Both the position numbers and the translations under genes were made by a program. From NCBI RefSeq assembly GCF_002943755.1, contig NZ_MQUB01000001.1, positions 1,104,501 through 1,168,500 on the forward strand: a stretch of 64,000 nt of DNA, given 5' to 3'. The stretch's first letter is position 1. Each line of letters begins with the position of its first letter. Positions 26,547 through 33,676 of the stretch are shown here, piece after piece. This DNA comes from Aureitalea marina (GTDB taxonomy: Bacteria; Bacteroidota; Bacteroidia; Flavobacteriales; Flavobacteriaceae). The notes under the pieces were generated by a model. The model worked only from the letters and a program-made list of their open reading frames with translations. It was not told where the DNA came from and did not search any database.

Positions 26547-26640
26547 GACTGGACACAACAAAGCATATTCCGGGAAGAGGAAGGTCTGGTAGACCTTCTG
26601 ATCAGTGGACTTTGTTAAGCTAGCCATACTTCAACTTATT
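26547..26640 (+). repeat. attC-like site 8 (array end)
   Basis: It starts GACTGGACACAACAAAGC and continues with the GAAGGTCT-GGT-AGACCTTC body shared with sites 4 and 7. The right end is not definable because no further cassette follows; CCTTTGATCGG and a T run lie at about 26641-26659. Confidence 0.65.
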
Positions 26641-26686
26641 CCTTTGATCGGTTTTTTTTGTTGCTGTAAGAACTTAGAGTTAGCCA

Positions 26687-26732
26687 GGTTTACATGGACG
26701 TGTGATCCTGAGTGTAGTCGAGGTTGCAAATA
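26687..26732 (+). repeat. dispersed double-hairpin repeat, copy B (first half)
   Basis: GGTTTACATG-GA-CGTGTGATCC is followed by TGAGTGTAGTCGAGGTTGCA, matching copy C closely and copy A loosely. The second hairpin is missing or replaced by AAAATGTCC-GGT-GGACATTTT. Confidence 0.6.
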
Positions 26733-26831
26733 GGACCGAGGGATTATAAAATGTCCGGTGGACATTTTACCCGAGGGGCCAGCTTGTTGCGGGGGCAATT
26801 AAAGTGGTTATTTCGCTTCACACTTCACGCA

Positions 26832-26906
26832 GGGTTACTCGCTACGCTCGTGATCCTGAGTGCGATCAAGGTTGCAAATAATAAACCACGTGGCTGTCGC
26901 CACCAT
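26832..26906 (+). repeat. dispersed double-hairpin repeat, copy C
   Basis: GGGTTACTCGCTACGCTCGT then GATCCTGAGTGCGATCAAGG, then AAACCACGTGGCTGTCGCCA. It is the fullest match to copy A at 19613-19684. Confidence 0.65.
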
Positions 26907-26951
26907 GTTCTTTTCTAGTCGCCAATTTCAAAACCAGTTTTGAATTGTCTC

Positions 26952-26982
26952 CAAAAAAAGAACCACGCCGAATGGCGTGGTT
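26952..26982 (-). terminator. rho-independent terminator of tRNA-Arg
   Basis: On the minus strand AACCACGCC-ATTC-GGCGTGGTT forms a 9-bp stem followed by CTTTTTTT, 13 bp after the tRNA 3' end. Confidence 0.85.
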
Positions 26983-26994
26983 TATTGAGTGTCG

Positions 26995-27068
26995 TGATCG
27001 CGCCAGGATTCGAACCTGGGACCGTCTGCTTAGAAGGCAGATGCTCTATCCAGCTGAGCTACGCGACC
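26995..27068 (-). tRNA. tRNA-Arg (anticodon TCT)
   Basis: Cloverleaf read on the minus strand: acceptor GGTCGCG/CGCGATC, D arm AGCTCAGCTGGATAGAGC, anticodon loop TTCTAAG with TCT, T arm CCAGGTTCGAATCCTGG, discriminator A. CCA is not encoded. It decodes AGA (and AGG). A TATATTTG -7 box lies at 27091-27098 and a terminator follows. Confidence 0.97.
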
Positions 27069-27090
27069 ATTTGGGTTTCTATAGCGGGTG

Positions 27091-27098
27091 CAAATATA
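27091..27098 (-). promoter_or_regulatory. -7 promoter box of tRNA-Arg
   Basis: On the minus strand the sequence reads TATATTTG, an exact TAnnTTTG, 22 bp before the tRNA 5' end. No clear TTTG -33 box was found. Confidence 0.6.
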
Positions 27099-27344
27099 AT
27101 TGCATTTTATCAGAAGACCAGCATATCCTTAAAATATTCGGATCAATGATACTGATATTATGATTCGATTGCATTTCGGTAGAAGTGTGCTTTCTACCTT
27201 GGGGCATTAATCCCCACCCGGTACAATTTAGCAGTTTTGATAGGTCGGTACAAGAGCTTGCCATTAACTTGTCCGGTATCTGAGAATTTCAAGTCCAAAT
27301 TCTTGAAAAGCCAACTAGCTTCCCTCTTCACTGCTCACTCTTCA

Positions 27345-27755
27345 CCTAGGATTACATGCTCCACATGTGATCTTGAATAGGGGAGTTTCCCGACTCACGA
27401 TTCACCATTCACTATTCACTCAGGATTACGCCTACGGCGTGATCCTGAATAGGGGAGTAACACGACTCACGATTCACGATTCACCACTCACTCAGGATTA
27501 CGCCTTCGGCGTGATCCTGATAGGGGAGTTTCCCGACTCAAGATTCACGATTCACCACTCACTCAGGATTACGCCTTCGGCGTGATCCTGATAGGGGAGT
27601 TTCCCGACTCAAGATTCACCAGTCACTAATCACTCAGGATTACTCGCTTCGCTCGTGATCCAGAATAGGGGAGTTTCCCGACTCACGATTCACCATTCAC
27701 CATTCACTCAGGATTACTCGCTTCGCTCGTGATCCTGAATAGGGGAGTAACACGA
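27345..27755 (+). repeat. tandem hairpin repeat, six units of about 70-75 bp
   Basis: Each unit has a hairpin AGGATTAC-nnnn-GTGATCCT, then GAATAGGGGAGTTTCCCGAC and a run of TTCACNATTCACNA. Hairpins start at 27348, 27422, 27494, 27564, 27635 and 27710. The inner stem varies in a paired way (ATG/CAT, GCC/GGC, CTCGC/GCTCG), so structure rather than sequence is conserved. The sequence between hairpins is also repeated, which excludes a CRISPR. Confidence 0.85.
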
Positions 27756-27833
27756 GAAAAACCAGCAAGGCTGCGCCTTGCTCTGATTTTTTGCCTTTAT
27801 CCCCTTACACAAGCGAGCTTGTGACGGGTCTAA

Positions 27834-27869
27834 AAACAAAAAACCAGCCACATCTGTGACTGGTTTTTC
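27834..27869 (-). terminator. rho-independent terminator of tRNA-Pro
   Basis: On the minus strand AACCAGTCAC-AGAT-GTGGCTGGTT forms a 10-bp stem with one mismatch, followed by TTTTTTG, just behind the tRNA-Pro 3' end. Confidence 0.8.
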
Positions 27870-27873
27870 TCGG

Positions 27874-27948
27874 TCGGGGTGGCAGGATTCGAACCTGCGA
27901 CCTCCTGCTCCCAAAGCAGGCGCGATAACCGGGCTACGCTACACCCCG
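27874..27948 (-). tRNA. tRNA-Pro (anticodon TGG)
   Basis: Cloverleaf on the minus strand: acceptor CGGGGTG/CACCCCG, D arm AGCGTAGCCCGGTTATCGC, anticodon loop TTTGGGA with TGG, T arm GCAGGTTCGAATCCTGC, discriminator A. It lies 18 bp behind tRNA-Ser on the same strand, so both are probably one transcript ending at the adjacent terminator. Confidence 0.97.
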
Positions 27949-27966
27949 AGTAAATTATAAAGAGAG

Positions 27967-28050
27967 CGGAGAGACTGGGATTCGAACCCAGGCAACGGTT
28001 GCCCGTTGACAGATTAGCAATCTGCTCCATTACCACTCTGGCACCTCTCC
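27967..28050 (-). tRNA. tRNA-Ser (anticodon GCT)
   Basis: Class II tRNA of 84 nt on the minus strand: acceptor GGAGAGG/TCTCTCC, anticodon loop TTGCTAA with GCT, a long variable arm (CAACGGGCAACCGTTG) and T arm CTGGGTTCGAATCCCAG, discriminator G. It decodes AGC and AGT and is first in the Ser-Pro pair. Confidence 0.97.
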
Positions 28051-28087
28051 TTTGATCGTTAAAGAACGTTCTGCTTAATAGCGGATG

Positions 28088-28119
28088 CAAATGTAAAATT
28101 TCGATTGATTATAGCCAAA
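28088..28119 (-). promoter_or_regulatory. promoter of tRNA-Ser/tRNA-Pro
   Basis: On the minus strand TTTG (28116-28119), 20 bp, then TACATTTG (28088-28095). Both boxes match the Bacteroidota housekeeping promoter (TTTG and TAnnTTTG with about 20 bp between), 37 bp before the tRNA 5' end. Confidence 0.75.
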
Positions 28120-28171
28120 CAATTAATTGGAATTTATGTCAATAAATTCTAGTGTCCAGCACTTGTTAACT

Positions 28172-29341
28172 TCAGATCCGTTTTGCGCGCACCACAATCT
28201 TCTGATCCTGATGATCCTTGACAAAGAAAAGAAACTGTTCGCCGCCATCCTGAAGCTTCCATTTCTTCCGAATCTCCTGGACGGTTAGTGGAAAATTTCT
28301 AGTGGCAACATTGGCCTTACCCGGTTTCAGTTGTTTCTTCAGGATTGCCTTAGTGTAGGGGAGGACCTCCACTACCTCGAACCGTCTTCCTGGATAACTC
28401 AATATATCTGGGTCGGTGTAAAGGTGGGTGTGAGCCGCTAGTTTGGACAAACCCATTTCCACTGCGAACCCATCATGCTGATTGGCTTTAACCATGGCCG
28501 GGTTTGGATCGTAGAGATAGGCCGAAACAGTTCCCATCTCAGGGTGCCTTATATCCCTGGTCCAAGCAGAAGTATAGGATTGAAATCCTCCTGTTCTCAG
28601 CAGATTAGAAGAGACTATATTGACGGGGCCATCATATTCACGACTGCAGATCCAAAGCAATTCTTTGACCTCTCCTTGTACGGCCACCACATGAATTTCT
28701 TTCACAGAATTGAGTTCCCTGAGTCCCTGGGAGATGTCAAGCATGGGCGATGTCTTGATCATCACATTGGGCGCAAATCCCAAAAGCTTATCTAATTCCG
28801 TGGTCATATCCGGTTCACAATCTGCCAGGAAGTACACTTTGCCCTTGGTTTTATTTCTCCTTGAAGGATCAATAAAGATCCAATCCGGCTTCAGGTCCTT
28901 GAGGCCCTGAAGACCATCCGAAGAATGAACGGAGATATTGTGGGCACCAAAAGCTTTGAAGTTGTGGGCTGACAGGCCAGCCAATTCGGAATTCAATTCA
29001 AAGTAATCTACTCGCTCAAATTGTTTAGAGAACCAATAGCTATCAACTCCCATACCACCGGTGATATCAACAAATGATTGCCCACTAACCAATTTAGCTT
29101 TGTATTGTGCAGTAGCCTCGGAGGAGGATTGTTCCAAACTGATCTTGGGTGGATACAGTATAGCAGGGTTCTTATGCCAGCTAGGTAATTTGGTTTTTGC
29201 CTTTCGTAAACCCTGAAGTTGTTGAGCCAGTTGTGAAGAGGAGAGACCTGGAAATTTCGATTTTCCCAAGGCCAGGTCCGCAGGACTCCCGCGATAATCT
29301 AACAGGAATTGATGGACTTCAGGGCGTATCAGCTCTTTCAT
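28172..29341 (-). CDS. class I SAM-dependent methyltransferase, THUMP-like
   Basis: Predicted methyltransferase of 389 residues with a Rossmann glycine motif (VDITGGMGVDSYWFSK, about residue 95), an acidic end of strand 2 (DYFELNSE) and a catalytic-looking DPSRR (FIDPSRRNK). The C-terminal third matches THUMP-like RNA-binding proteins of Bacteroidota, so RNA is the likely substrate, though none is proven. The start at 29341 overlaps the stop of the upstream TrmH gene by 4 bases (ATGA) and is preferred over an in-frame start nine codons earlier. Last gene of a three-gene minus-strand operon. Confidence 0.88.
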   Translation of the reverse strand: MKELIRPEVHQFLLDYRGSPADLALGKSKFPGLSSSQLAQQLQGLRKAKTKLPSWHKNPAILYPPKISLEQSSSEATAQYKAKLVSGQSFVDITGGMGVDSYWFSKQFERVDYFELNSELAGLSAHNFKAFGAHNISVHSSDGLQGLKDLKPDWIFIDPSRRNKTKGKVYFLADCEPDMTTELDKLLGFAPNVMIKTSPMLDISQGLRELNSVKEIHVVAVQGEVKELLWICSREYDGPVNIVSSNLLRTGGFQSYTSAWTRDIRHPEMGTVSAYLYDPNPAMVKANQHDGFAVEMGLSKLAAHTHLYTDPDILSYPGRRFEVVEVLPYTKAILKKQLKPGKANVATRNFPLTVQEIRKKWKLQDGGEQFLFFVKDHQDQKIVVRAKRI

Positions 29342-29856
29342 TCTTGCTCCAATTGTTGAACAACACAATACAGGCCGATAGCAGCCGCCTGTGCAACATT
29401 AATGCTACTGTTGCGCCCATACAGCGGGAGATGATACACCTGATCTCCTGCCATTTCTAATACCTCCTGTGAAACTCCTCTGTTTTCGGCACCAATGATA
29501 AAAATAGTCTCGCCATTAAGTTGAGCTAATTGAAACTCCTTTATGGGCCGACTCTCCTTCGTGATCTCCAAAGCAAGAACATGGGCCCCTTGATTCAATT
29601 TTTCCTGAAGAAAACGAGGCAGATCACTTTCCTCCCGAAATGTCATCCATTTCTCGGCTCCTCGTGCCGTTCGCCGAAGCCGATCGGAGTCCGTGTTGAT
29701 GGATGCATTGGCAAAAACCACTTCCTTGACACCAAGTCCGTCCGCTAAACGAAGTATGGACCCTATATTGGCCGGCCCATTGACCCCATCGCAAACCAGG
29801 GTCAGCGAAAAACTGGGTTGATGCCTGACCACTTGGTCATGGTTTAGCTGAGTCAT
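29338..29856 (-). CDS. SPOUT (TrmH/SpoU) family RNA methyltransferase
   Basis: Knotted SPOUT methyltransferase of 172 residues that would methylate a ribose 2'-OH in tRNA or rRNA with SAM. Motif 1 (GPANIGSILRLADGLG) holds the conserved Asn and Arg, motif 2 is FIIGAENRGVS and motif 3 is NSSINVAQAAAIGLY. There is no separate N-terminal RNA-binding domain, so the target is uncertain. It overlaps the THUMP-like gene by 4 bases and the DUF4159 gene by 1 base, giving tight translational coupling of two RNA-modification candidates. Confidence 0.92.
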   Translation of the reverse strand: MTQLNHDQVVRHQPSFSLTLVCDGVNGPANIGSILRLADGLGVKEVVFANASINTDSDRLRRTARGAEKWMTFREESDLPRFLQEKLNQGAHVLALEITKESRPIKEFQLAQLNGETIFIIGAENRGVSQEVLEMAGDQVYHLPLYGRNSSINVAQAAAIGLYCVVQQLEQE

Positions 29857-30494
29857 CAGAATTCGAAGGCATACTTGATAATATTAGCACCCATTCGCAG
29901 CGCTTTTAGTCTGACCTCAGGTGGGTCGTTGTGAATCTCCGGGTTTTCCCAGCCATCCCCCAAGTCACTTTCAAAGGTGTACAACAGCACCAAACGACCT
30001 TCGTGCACCATACCCAAGGCCTGCGGGCGTCCACCGTCATGTTCGTGGATCTTCGGAAGACCATTAGGAAAGGGGTAATAACTACTAAAGATGGGATGAT
30101 CTATACCCAACTCGATCAGTTCTTTATTGGGAAACAACTTGTCCAATTCCTTGCGCAAGTAAGTGTCCATTCCGTAATTATCATCGATGTGCAGAAAACC
30201 ACCACTCAACAAATAATTGCGTAGGTTTTCAGAATCTTCTGCCGTAAAGAACACATTACCATGACCGGTCATGTGTACGTAGGGATAATCGAACAGATCT
30301 AAACTGGAGGGCTGAACCTCGGCTGGATTTTGGTCGATGTTGGTTCCTAATTCCTCATTACAGAACCTAGCCAGGTTGGGCAGAGCGGTTGGGTTGGAAT
30401 ACCAGTCTCCACCGCCACCATATCGCAACACCGCTAACTTTTGAGCCTGAATGGGAACGGTCAGTAATAATAGGATGAACGCAAGTGGCTTCAT
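29856..30494 (-). CDS. DUF4159 secreted protein
   Basis: The 212-residue protein with a signal peptide (MKPLAFILLLLTVPIQAQ) matches DUF4159: RYGGGGDWYSNPTALPNLAR, PYVHMTGHGNVFFT, LSGGFLHIDDNYG and the HDGGRPQALG segment. In related larger proteins this domain is found with gas-vesicle or von Willebrand-like modules, and it resembles a glutamine-amidotransferase-like fold without the catalytic set. No enzymatic role is known to me. First gene of the operon with the two methyltransferases. Confidence 0.9.
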   Translation of the reverse strand: MKPLAFILLLLTVPIQAQKLAVLRYGGGGDWYSNPTALPNLARFCNEELGTNIDQNPAEVQPSSLDLFDYPYVHMTGHGNVFFTAEDSENLRNYLLSGGFLHIDDNYGMDTYLRKELDKLFPNKELIELGIDHPIFSSYYPFPNGLPKIHEHDGGRPQALGMVHEGRLVLLYTFESDLGDGWENPEIHNDPPEVRLKALRMGANIIKYAFEF

Positions 30495-30675
30495 AGGGCA
30501 AAGTTACGAAGCGGAAGCTGGATTCTAGAACTGCTTTCTTAGAAAGTTTTCATAAATATTGAAATTCCGAAATCGCTGAATAGCCCAGCATAACTGCCTT
30601 CAAAGTGGTAAACTTTTATCGGGAGCTACTAATCCGCTTTCTATTAACCCATCGAAGTTGTAGTTTTATGATCTC

Positions 30676-32094
30676 ATGATATCGCGCAAGATTGCATACC
30701 CATCACTAACCGTCGTCATGCTGTTTTTGGCCATGATCAACCAGGCGGTATTCGCTATGCCGCAAGAATCGGAAACACCACACACAGAGGATAGCTATGC
30801 GCAGTGGAAAGAGATGGCCAAAGATGCGGCCGAAGAAGAGGACGTGGCCAGGGCTATTTCATTTGCCCAGCGCTACATTCAAGAGTCTTTAGACCTGGAA
30901 TTCGCAAGAAGTGAGGCTTTTAGTGACTTCTATGATGACCCCCAATTTCAGCAGTTTCAGAACAGCTACCTGGTAAAAGGTAGGTGGGGTTCCCTGGTTT
31001 ATATCTATGCTGGGCTTATTGGCCTGTTCATCGTGGTGATGTTCAACCTACAACCCAAACAGGATAGGGTTGCCACCGTACTGTTGAGCATATTGATCTT
31101 TATTCACGCATTCTTCATTATCCATGTTGGGCTGCACTCCATGAATTACGACCTGTATTACCCGCACTTATACAGCAGTTCAACCATCTTCTCATTATTG
31201 TATGGCCCGCTCTTGTATTTCTATTTCAAGCGGATAAAAACCGGATACCGATTCAAGTGGCGGGATCTGCTCCATTTGGCTCCCACCTTAGTACTCATCG
31301 GGCTTTTTATCCCGGTGTTCATTCTTCCGGCCGACGAAAAGCTGAAAATCATGCTGGGCGTGGGTATTTACCAAGACAGAGCTTACGGATTAGAGATCAG
31401 TTCAGGGAAGATGTTATCGTTGATCATCTACAGTTTTCTGACCGCTAGACTATTCTTTAGAAACAAGAACAAGATCACCACCCCAGAATACTTACCCATC
31501 TGGAAATGGCAGCGCAATCTTGTCAGTTTCCAGGTCTTGTTCACCCTTGTTTATGCTATTTACCTGATCTTACTGGTGACCAACCAATTGACCGGGCCAT
31601 TCTTTCACCTGCAATTGATCACACTATCTGGTATGGTTCTTTATGTAGCCTACATGGCCTATACCAATCCTAAGACCTTGCTTGGGTATCAGTTGGAGGC
31701 CTCATTTTTGAAATACAAGAACTCCGGTCTTACAAATTCCTTCTCCAATGAATTAAAGGACGAAATGATCCGCTTGTTGGAAGAAGAAAAGATATTTCAA
31801 CATAACGATATTAACCTCAATACGATCTCGGAACGACTTGGAACGACCCGGCATAATGCATCCCAGATCATCAATGAACATTTCAACCTAAGTTTCTTCG
31901 AACTGATCAATCACTACAGGATCAAAGAGGCTAAGCAGATCTTTGAAGAAGACGTTGCTGGCCAAAAGAATATTATAGAAGTAGCTTATGAGGTGGGTTA
32001 CAACAACAAGGTGACCTTCAACAAATCGTTTAAGAAACTTAACCAACTGACTCCCTCACAGTATCTTAAAAAACTTAGGCAAGAAACTCCTTAA
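30676..32094 (+). CDS. membrane-bound AraC-family transcription regulator
   Basis: One-component regulator of 472 residues. An N-terminal hydrophobic segment (about 7-27) is followed by an extracytoplasmic helical stretch, then about seven membrane helices (110-335) and a cytosolic C-terminal AraC DNA-binding domain (about 365-470) with two helix-turn-helix units (LNTISERLGTTRHNASQIIN and IIEVAYEVGYNNKVTFNKSF). The family senses a signal in or across the membrane and binds DNA as a dimer. The ligand and regulon are unknown. It converges with rsmE, 2 bp apart. Confidence 0.9.
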   Translation: MISRKIAYPSLTVVMLFLAMINQAVFAMPQESETPHTEDSYAQWKEMAKDAAEEEDVARAISFAQRYIQESLDLEFARSEAFSDFYDDPQFQQFQNSYLVKGRWGSLVYIYAGLIGLFIVVMFNLQPKQDRVATVLLSILIFIHAFFIIHVGLHSMNYDLYYPHLYSSSTIFSLLYGPLLYFYFKRIKTGYRFKWRDLLHLAPTLVLIGLFIPVFILPADEKLKIMLGVGIYQDRAYGLEISSGKMLSLIIYSFLTARLFFRNKNKITTPEYLPIWKWQRNLVSFQVLFTLVYAIYLILLVTNQLTGPFFHLQLITLSGMVLYVAYMAYTNPKTLLGYQLEASFLKYKNSGLTNSFSNELKDEMIRLLEEEKIFQHNDINLNTISERLGTTRHNASQIINEHFNLSFFELINHYRIKEAKQIFEEDVAGQKNIIEVAYEVGYNNKVTFNKSFKKLNQLTPSQYLKKLRQETP

Positions 32095-32096
32095 GG

Positions 32097-32807
32097 CTAG
32101 GGATTAGCCAAATTAAAGAGGTGGCAGGCTACAATACCTGCAGTCTCCGTGCGTAATCTCGACTTCCCAAGACTTACGGGTTCAAATCCAACTTTCAATG
32201 CAAGATCGACCTCTTTAGGTGTAAAATCACCTTCTGGCCCGATCAAAACAACCACCGGTCTACCAGTCTGTAATTGATCGTTAAGGAGCTTGCGAGGCGA
32301 CTCTCCGCAGTGAGCAATGAAGAGTTGGGTATTGACCGGCCAATCCTTTTTAATGTATTCTTCAAAACTCAGTTGGTCCTGGATCTTAGGAAAGATATGT
32401 TTGAGCGACTGCTTAGCTGCACTTACGATTATCCGTTCCATCCTGGCTAGTTTCAGAATCCGCCTTTCACTGCGGTCACAGATGATCGGACTGATGGTAT
32501 GAATGCCGATCTCCGTGCTTTTTTCCAGGAACCACTCCATACGATCGTTGAGTTTGGTTGGGGCAATTCCGATCTCCAGGGTCGCATCAGGTTTAGCTTG
32601 TTTACTTACCCTTACAATGCGTCCCTGGCTTCTTTTGTCGTCGGCCAGGGTGACTTCAACCGTAAACAATCCTCCCTTACCATCAGTAACTGAGAGTGAG
32701 TCTCCCACTTTCTTTCGTAAGACCCGGATCAAATGACGGCTCTCCTCCTTATCGAAGTGAACTTCAGATTGAGAATCATCGATATCTGGTTGATAGAATA
32801 ACTGCAT
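32097..32807 (-). CDS. rsmE: 16S rRNA m3U1498 methyltransferase
   Basis: SPOUT methyltransferase that methylates N3 of U1498 in 16S rRNA. At 236 residues it has the usual RsmE length, with an N-terminal PUA-like part (HFDKEESRHLIRVLRKKVGD) and the C-terminal knot motif IGPEGDFTPKEVDLA followed by SLGKSRLRTETAG. The first gene of a minus-strand run from 34723 (tsaD, M23 peptidase, rsmE) with short spacers (27 bp to the M23 gene). Confidence 0.95.
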   Translation of the reverse strand: MQLFYQPDIDDSQSEVHFDKEESRHLIRVLRKKVGDSLSVTDGKGGLFTVEVTLADDKRSQGRIVRVSKQAKPDATLEIGIAPTKLNDRMEWFLEKSTEIGIHTISPIICDRSERRILKLARMERIIVSAAKQSLKHIFPKIQDQLSFEEYIKKDWPVNTQLFIAHCGESPRKLLNDQLQTGRPVVVLIGPEGDFTPKEVDLALKVGFEPVSLGKSRLRTETAGIVACHLFNLANP

Positions 32808-32834
32808 AGGCGTAAATTGAGTGAAGTAAATTAA

Positions 32835-33632
32835 CTACTTCCTTTTTAATCGCATATTCTTCTTGATGGGGCCTTTAGTGTAACCTTTAAAGTAGAAAGG
32901 AATTGCTATGCTTCCTGCCTTCCTGATCACAAAGTGCAGGTGAGGAGTGGTGGTAAAACCTGTATAACCCGAAATCCCAATGGGTTGACCTGTTTCTACA
33001 CGCTCACCTAAGGACACCAGCACACCCTCAAAATCCAAATGAACATAGGAAGCGATGGTTCCGTCGTCGTGCAATATATTGACCAGGTTCGCTTTGTCCC
33101 TAAAGTCCCGACCACCACGTTCAGTAAACTGATCCCGGGTTCGTATGACGAGTCCGGAACGAGCTGCGGTAATTGTATCCCCCACCTGAGTGTTGATGTC
33201 CACGGCGTACTTGGATTGCTCTGAATCATGAGAAAATTTACCTCCAAAACCTTGAATGACTTTGTATTTCTTTCCTCTAGAGAAGGGTAGCTCATATAAG
33301 GTTCCGTCGGCCTCTGCCCCAGGATTTCCCATAGTACCTCTCAGGGAAATATAATCGGATGGGTAGATCTCTGAGGTGTCCTTTACCATCTTAATGGGAA
33401 GCCGCAATGCCTTGAAGAGTGTGTCCTTGGGGGGAATAATAGCATAATCGATCACCTTAACGCTGTCCTTTATGCTATCCTTAGGAGTGATATAAAACTC
33501 AATATCAACCAATAGATTGTTGATCACGGCAATGTCAATGCTGTCGGTTCCGATGTATTTTTTAAGGCCTATATCCTGGGAAGTTGCCTGAAGGCAGATC
33601 ATTAAAAGAGGAAGGATGATTCTCAATCTCAT
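32835..33632 (-). CDS. secreted M23 (LytM-type) peptidase
   Basis: Peptidoglycan endopeptidase or its non-catalytic relative. The start at 33632 gives a clean signal peptide (MRLRIILPLLMICLQATSQ); an in-frame ATG nine codons upstream is possible. The N-terminal half is a family-specific beta domain. The C-terminal M23 domain has KYAVDINTQVGD and HLHFVI, which supply metal ligands, plus a His in KFSHDSEQS. The motif in the usual place, HxxxD, is stretched here, so activity should be treated as likely rather than certain. It lies between tsaD and rsmE. Confidence 0.88.
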   Translation of the reverse strand: MRLRIILPLLMICLQATSQDIGLKKYIGTDSIDIAVINNLLVDIEFYITPKDSIKDSVKVIDYAIIPPKDTLFKALRLPIKMVKDTSEIYPSDYISLRGTMGNPGAEADGTLYELPFSRGKKYKVIQGFGGKFSHDSEQSKYAVDINTQVGDTITAARSGLVIRTRDQFTERGGRDFRDKANLVNILHDDGTIASYVHLDFEGVLVSLGERVETGQPIGISGYTGFTTTPHLHFVIRKAGSIAIPFYFKGYTKGPIKKNMRLKRK

Positions 33633-33676
33633 ACTCCAAGGATTGCTAATTGCTTTCAATTGTGACAGTTTCAGTT

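Larger units (their letters stand above)
21236..26640 (+). mobile_element. integron-like gene-cassette array without integrase (8 cassettes)
   Basis: Eight co-oriented units, each a small gene or gene pair followed by a palindrome-rich site. Sites begin xxxxAAC-AAnGC and end with CGTTxxxx. The four or more variable bases before a gene are the reverse complement of those after the same gene, as in integron cassettes where both come from one circular attC. Perfect or near-perfect matches of 8-13 bp are seen for seven cassettes and a weak one for the last. Site bodies form families reused with unrelated genes. The neighbours are a barrel gene on the minus strand and minus-strand tRNAs. No tyrosine recombinase lies in the window, so the array resembles a CALIN (attC cluster lacking an integrase). 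Confidence 0.75.
26641..26994. other. repeat-rich spacer between array and tRNA-Arg
   Basis: No gene is supported here. It contains two copies of the dispersed double-hairpin repeat, a perfect hairpin AAAATGTCC-GGT-GGACATTTT at 26748-26768, and the terminator of the tRNA-Arg transcript. The short open frame at 26724-26918 is repeat-encoded. Confidence 0.6.
27069..27873. other. 805-bp non-coding region with tandem repeat
   Basis: It holds the tRNA-Arg promoter, about 250 bp with nothing recognised, a tandem repeat of about 72-bp units, and the terminator of tRNA-Pro. Open frames inside the repeat (for example 27367-27585) are translations of the repeat, not genes. Confidence 0.7.

Noticed and set aside
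21236-26640. Transposon or IS-based explanation of the array
   Set aside because: There is no transposase, the inverted repeats are different for each gene, and no target-site duplications of constant length are seen.
26724-26918. 64-codon open frame beside the array
   Set aside because: It is made of the dispersed repeats and hairpins and has no protein-like pattern.
26995-27068. tRNA-Arg as an attachment site of an integrated island
   Set aside because: No second copy of the tRNA 3' end is visible at the other side of the array and no tyrosine integrase lies beside it.
27367-27585. Open reading frame in the tandem repeat
   Set aside because: The translation is just the repeat (THHSLFTQDYAYGV-like), unit by unit, without start context.
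27345-27755. Tandem repeat as a CRISPR array
   Set aside because: The whole 70-75 bp unit is repeated, there are no unique spacers of constant length, and no cas genes are present.
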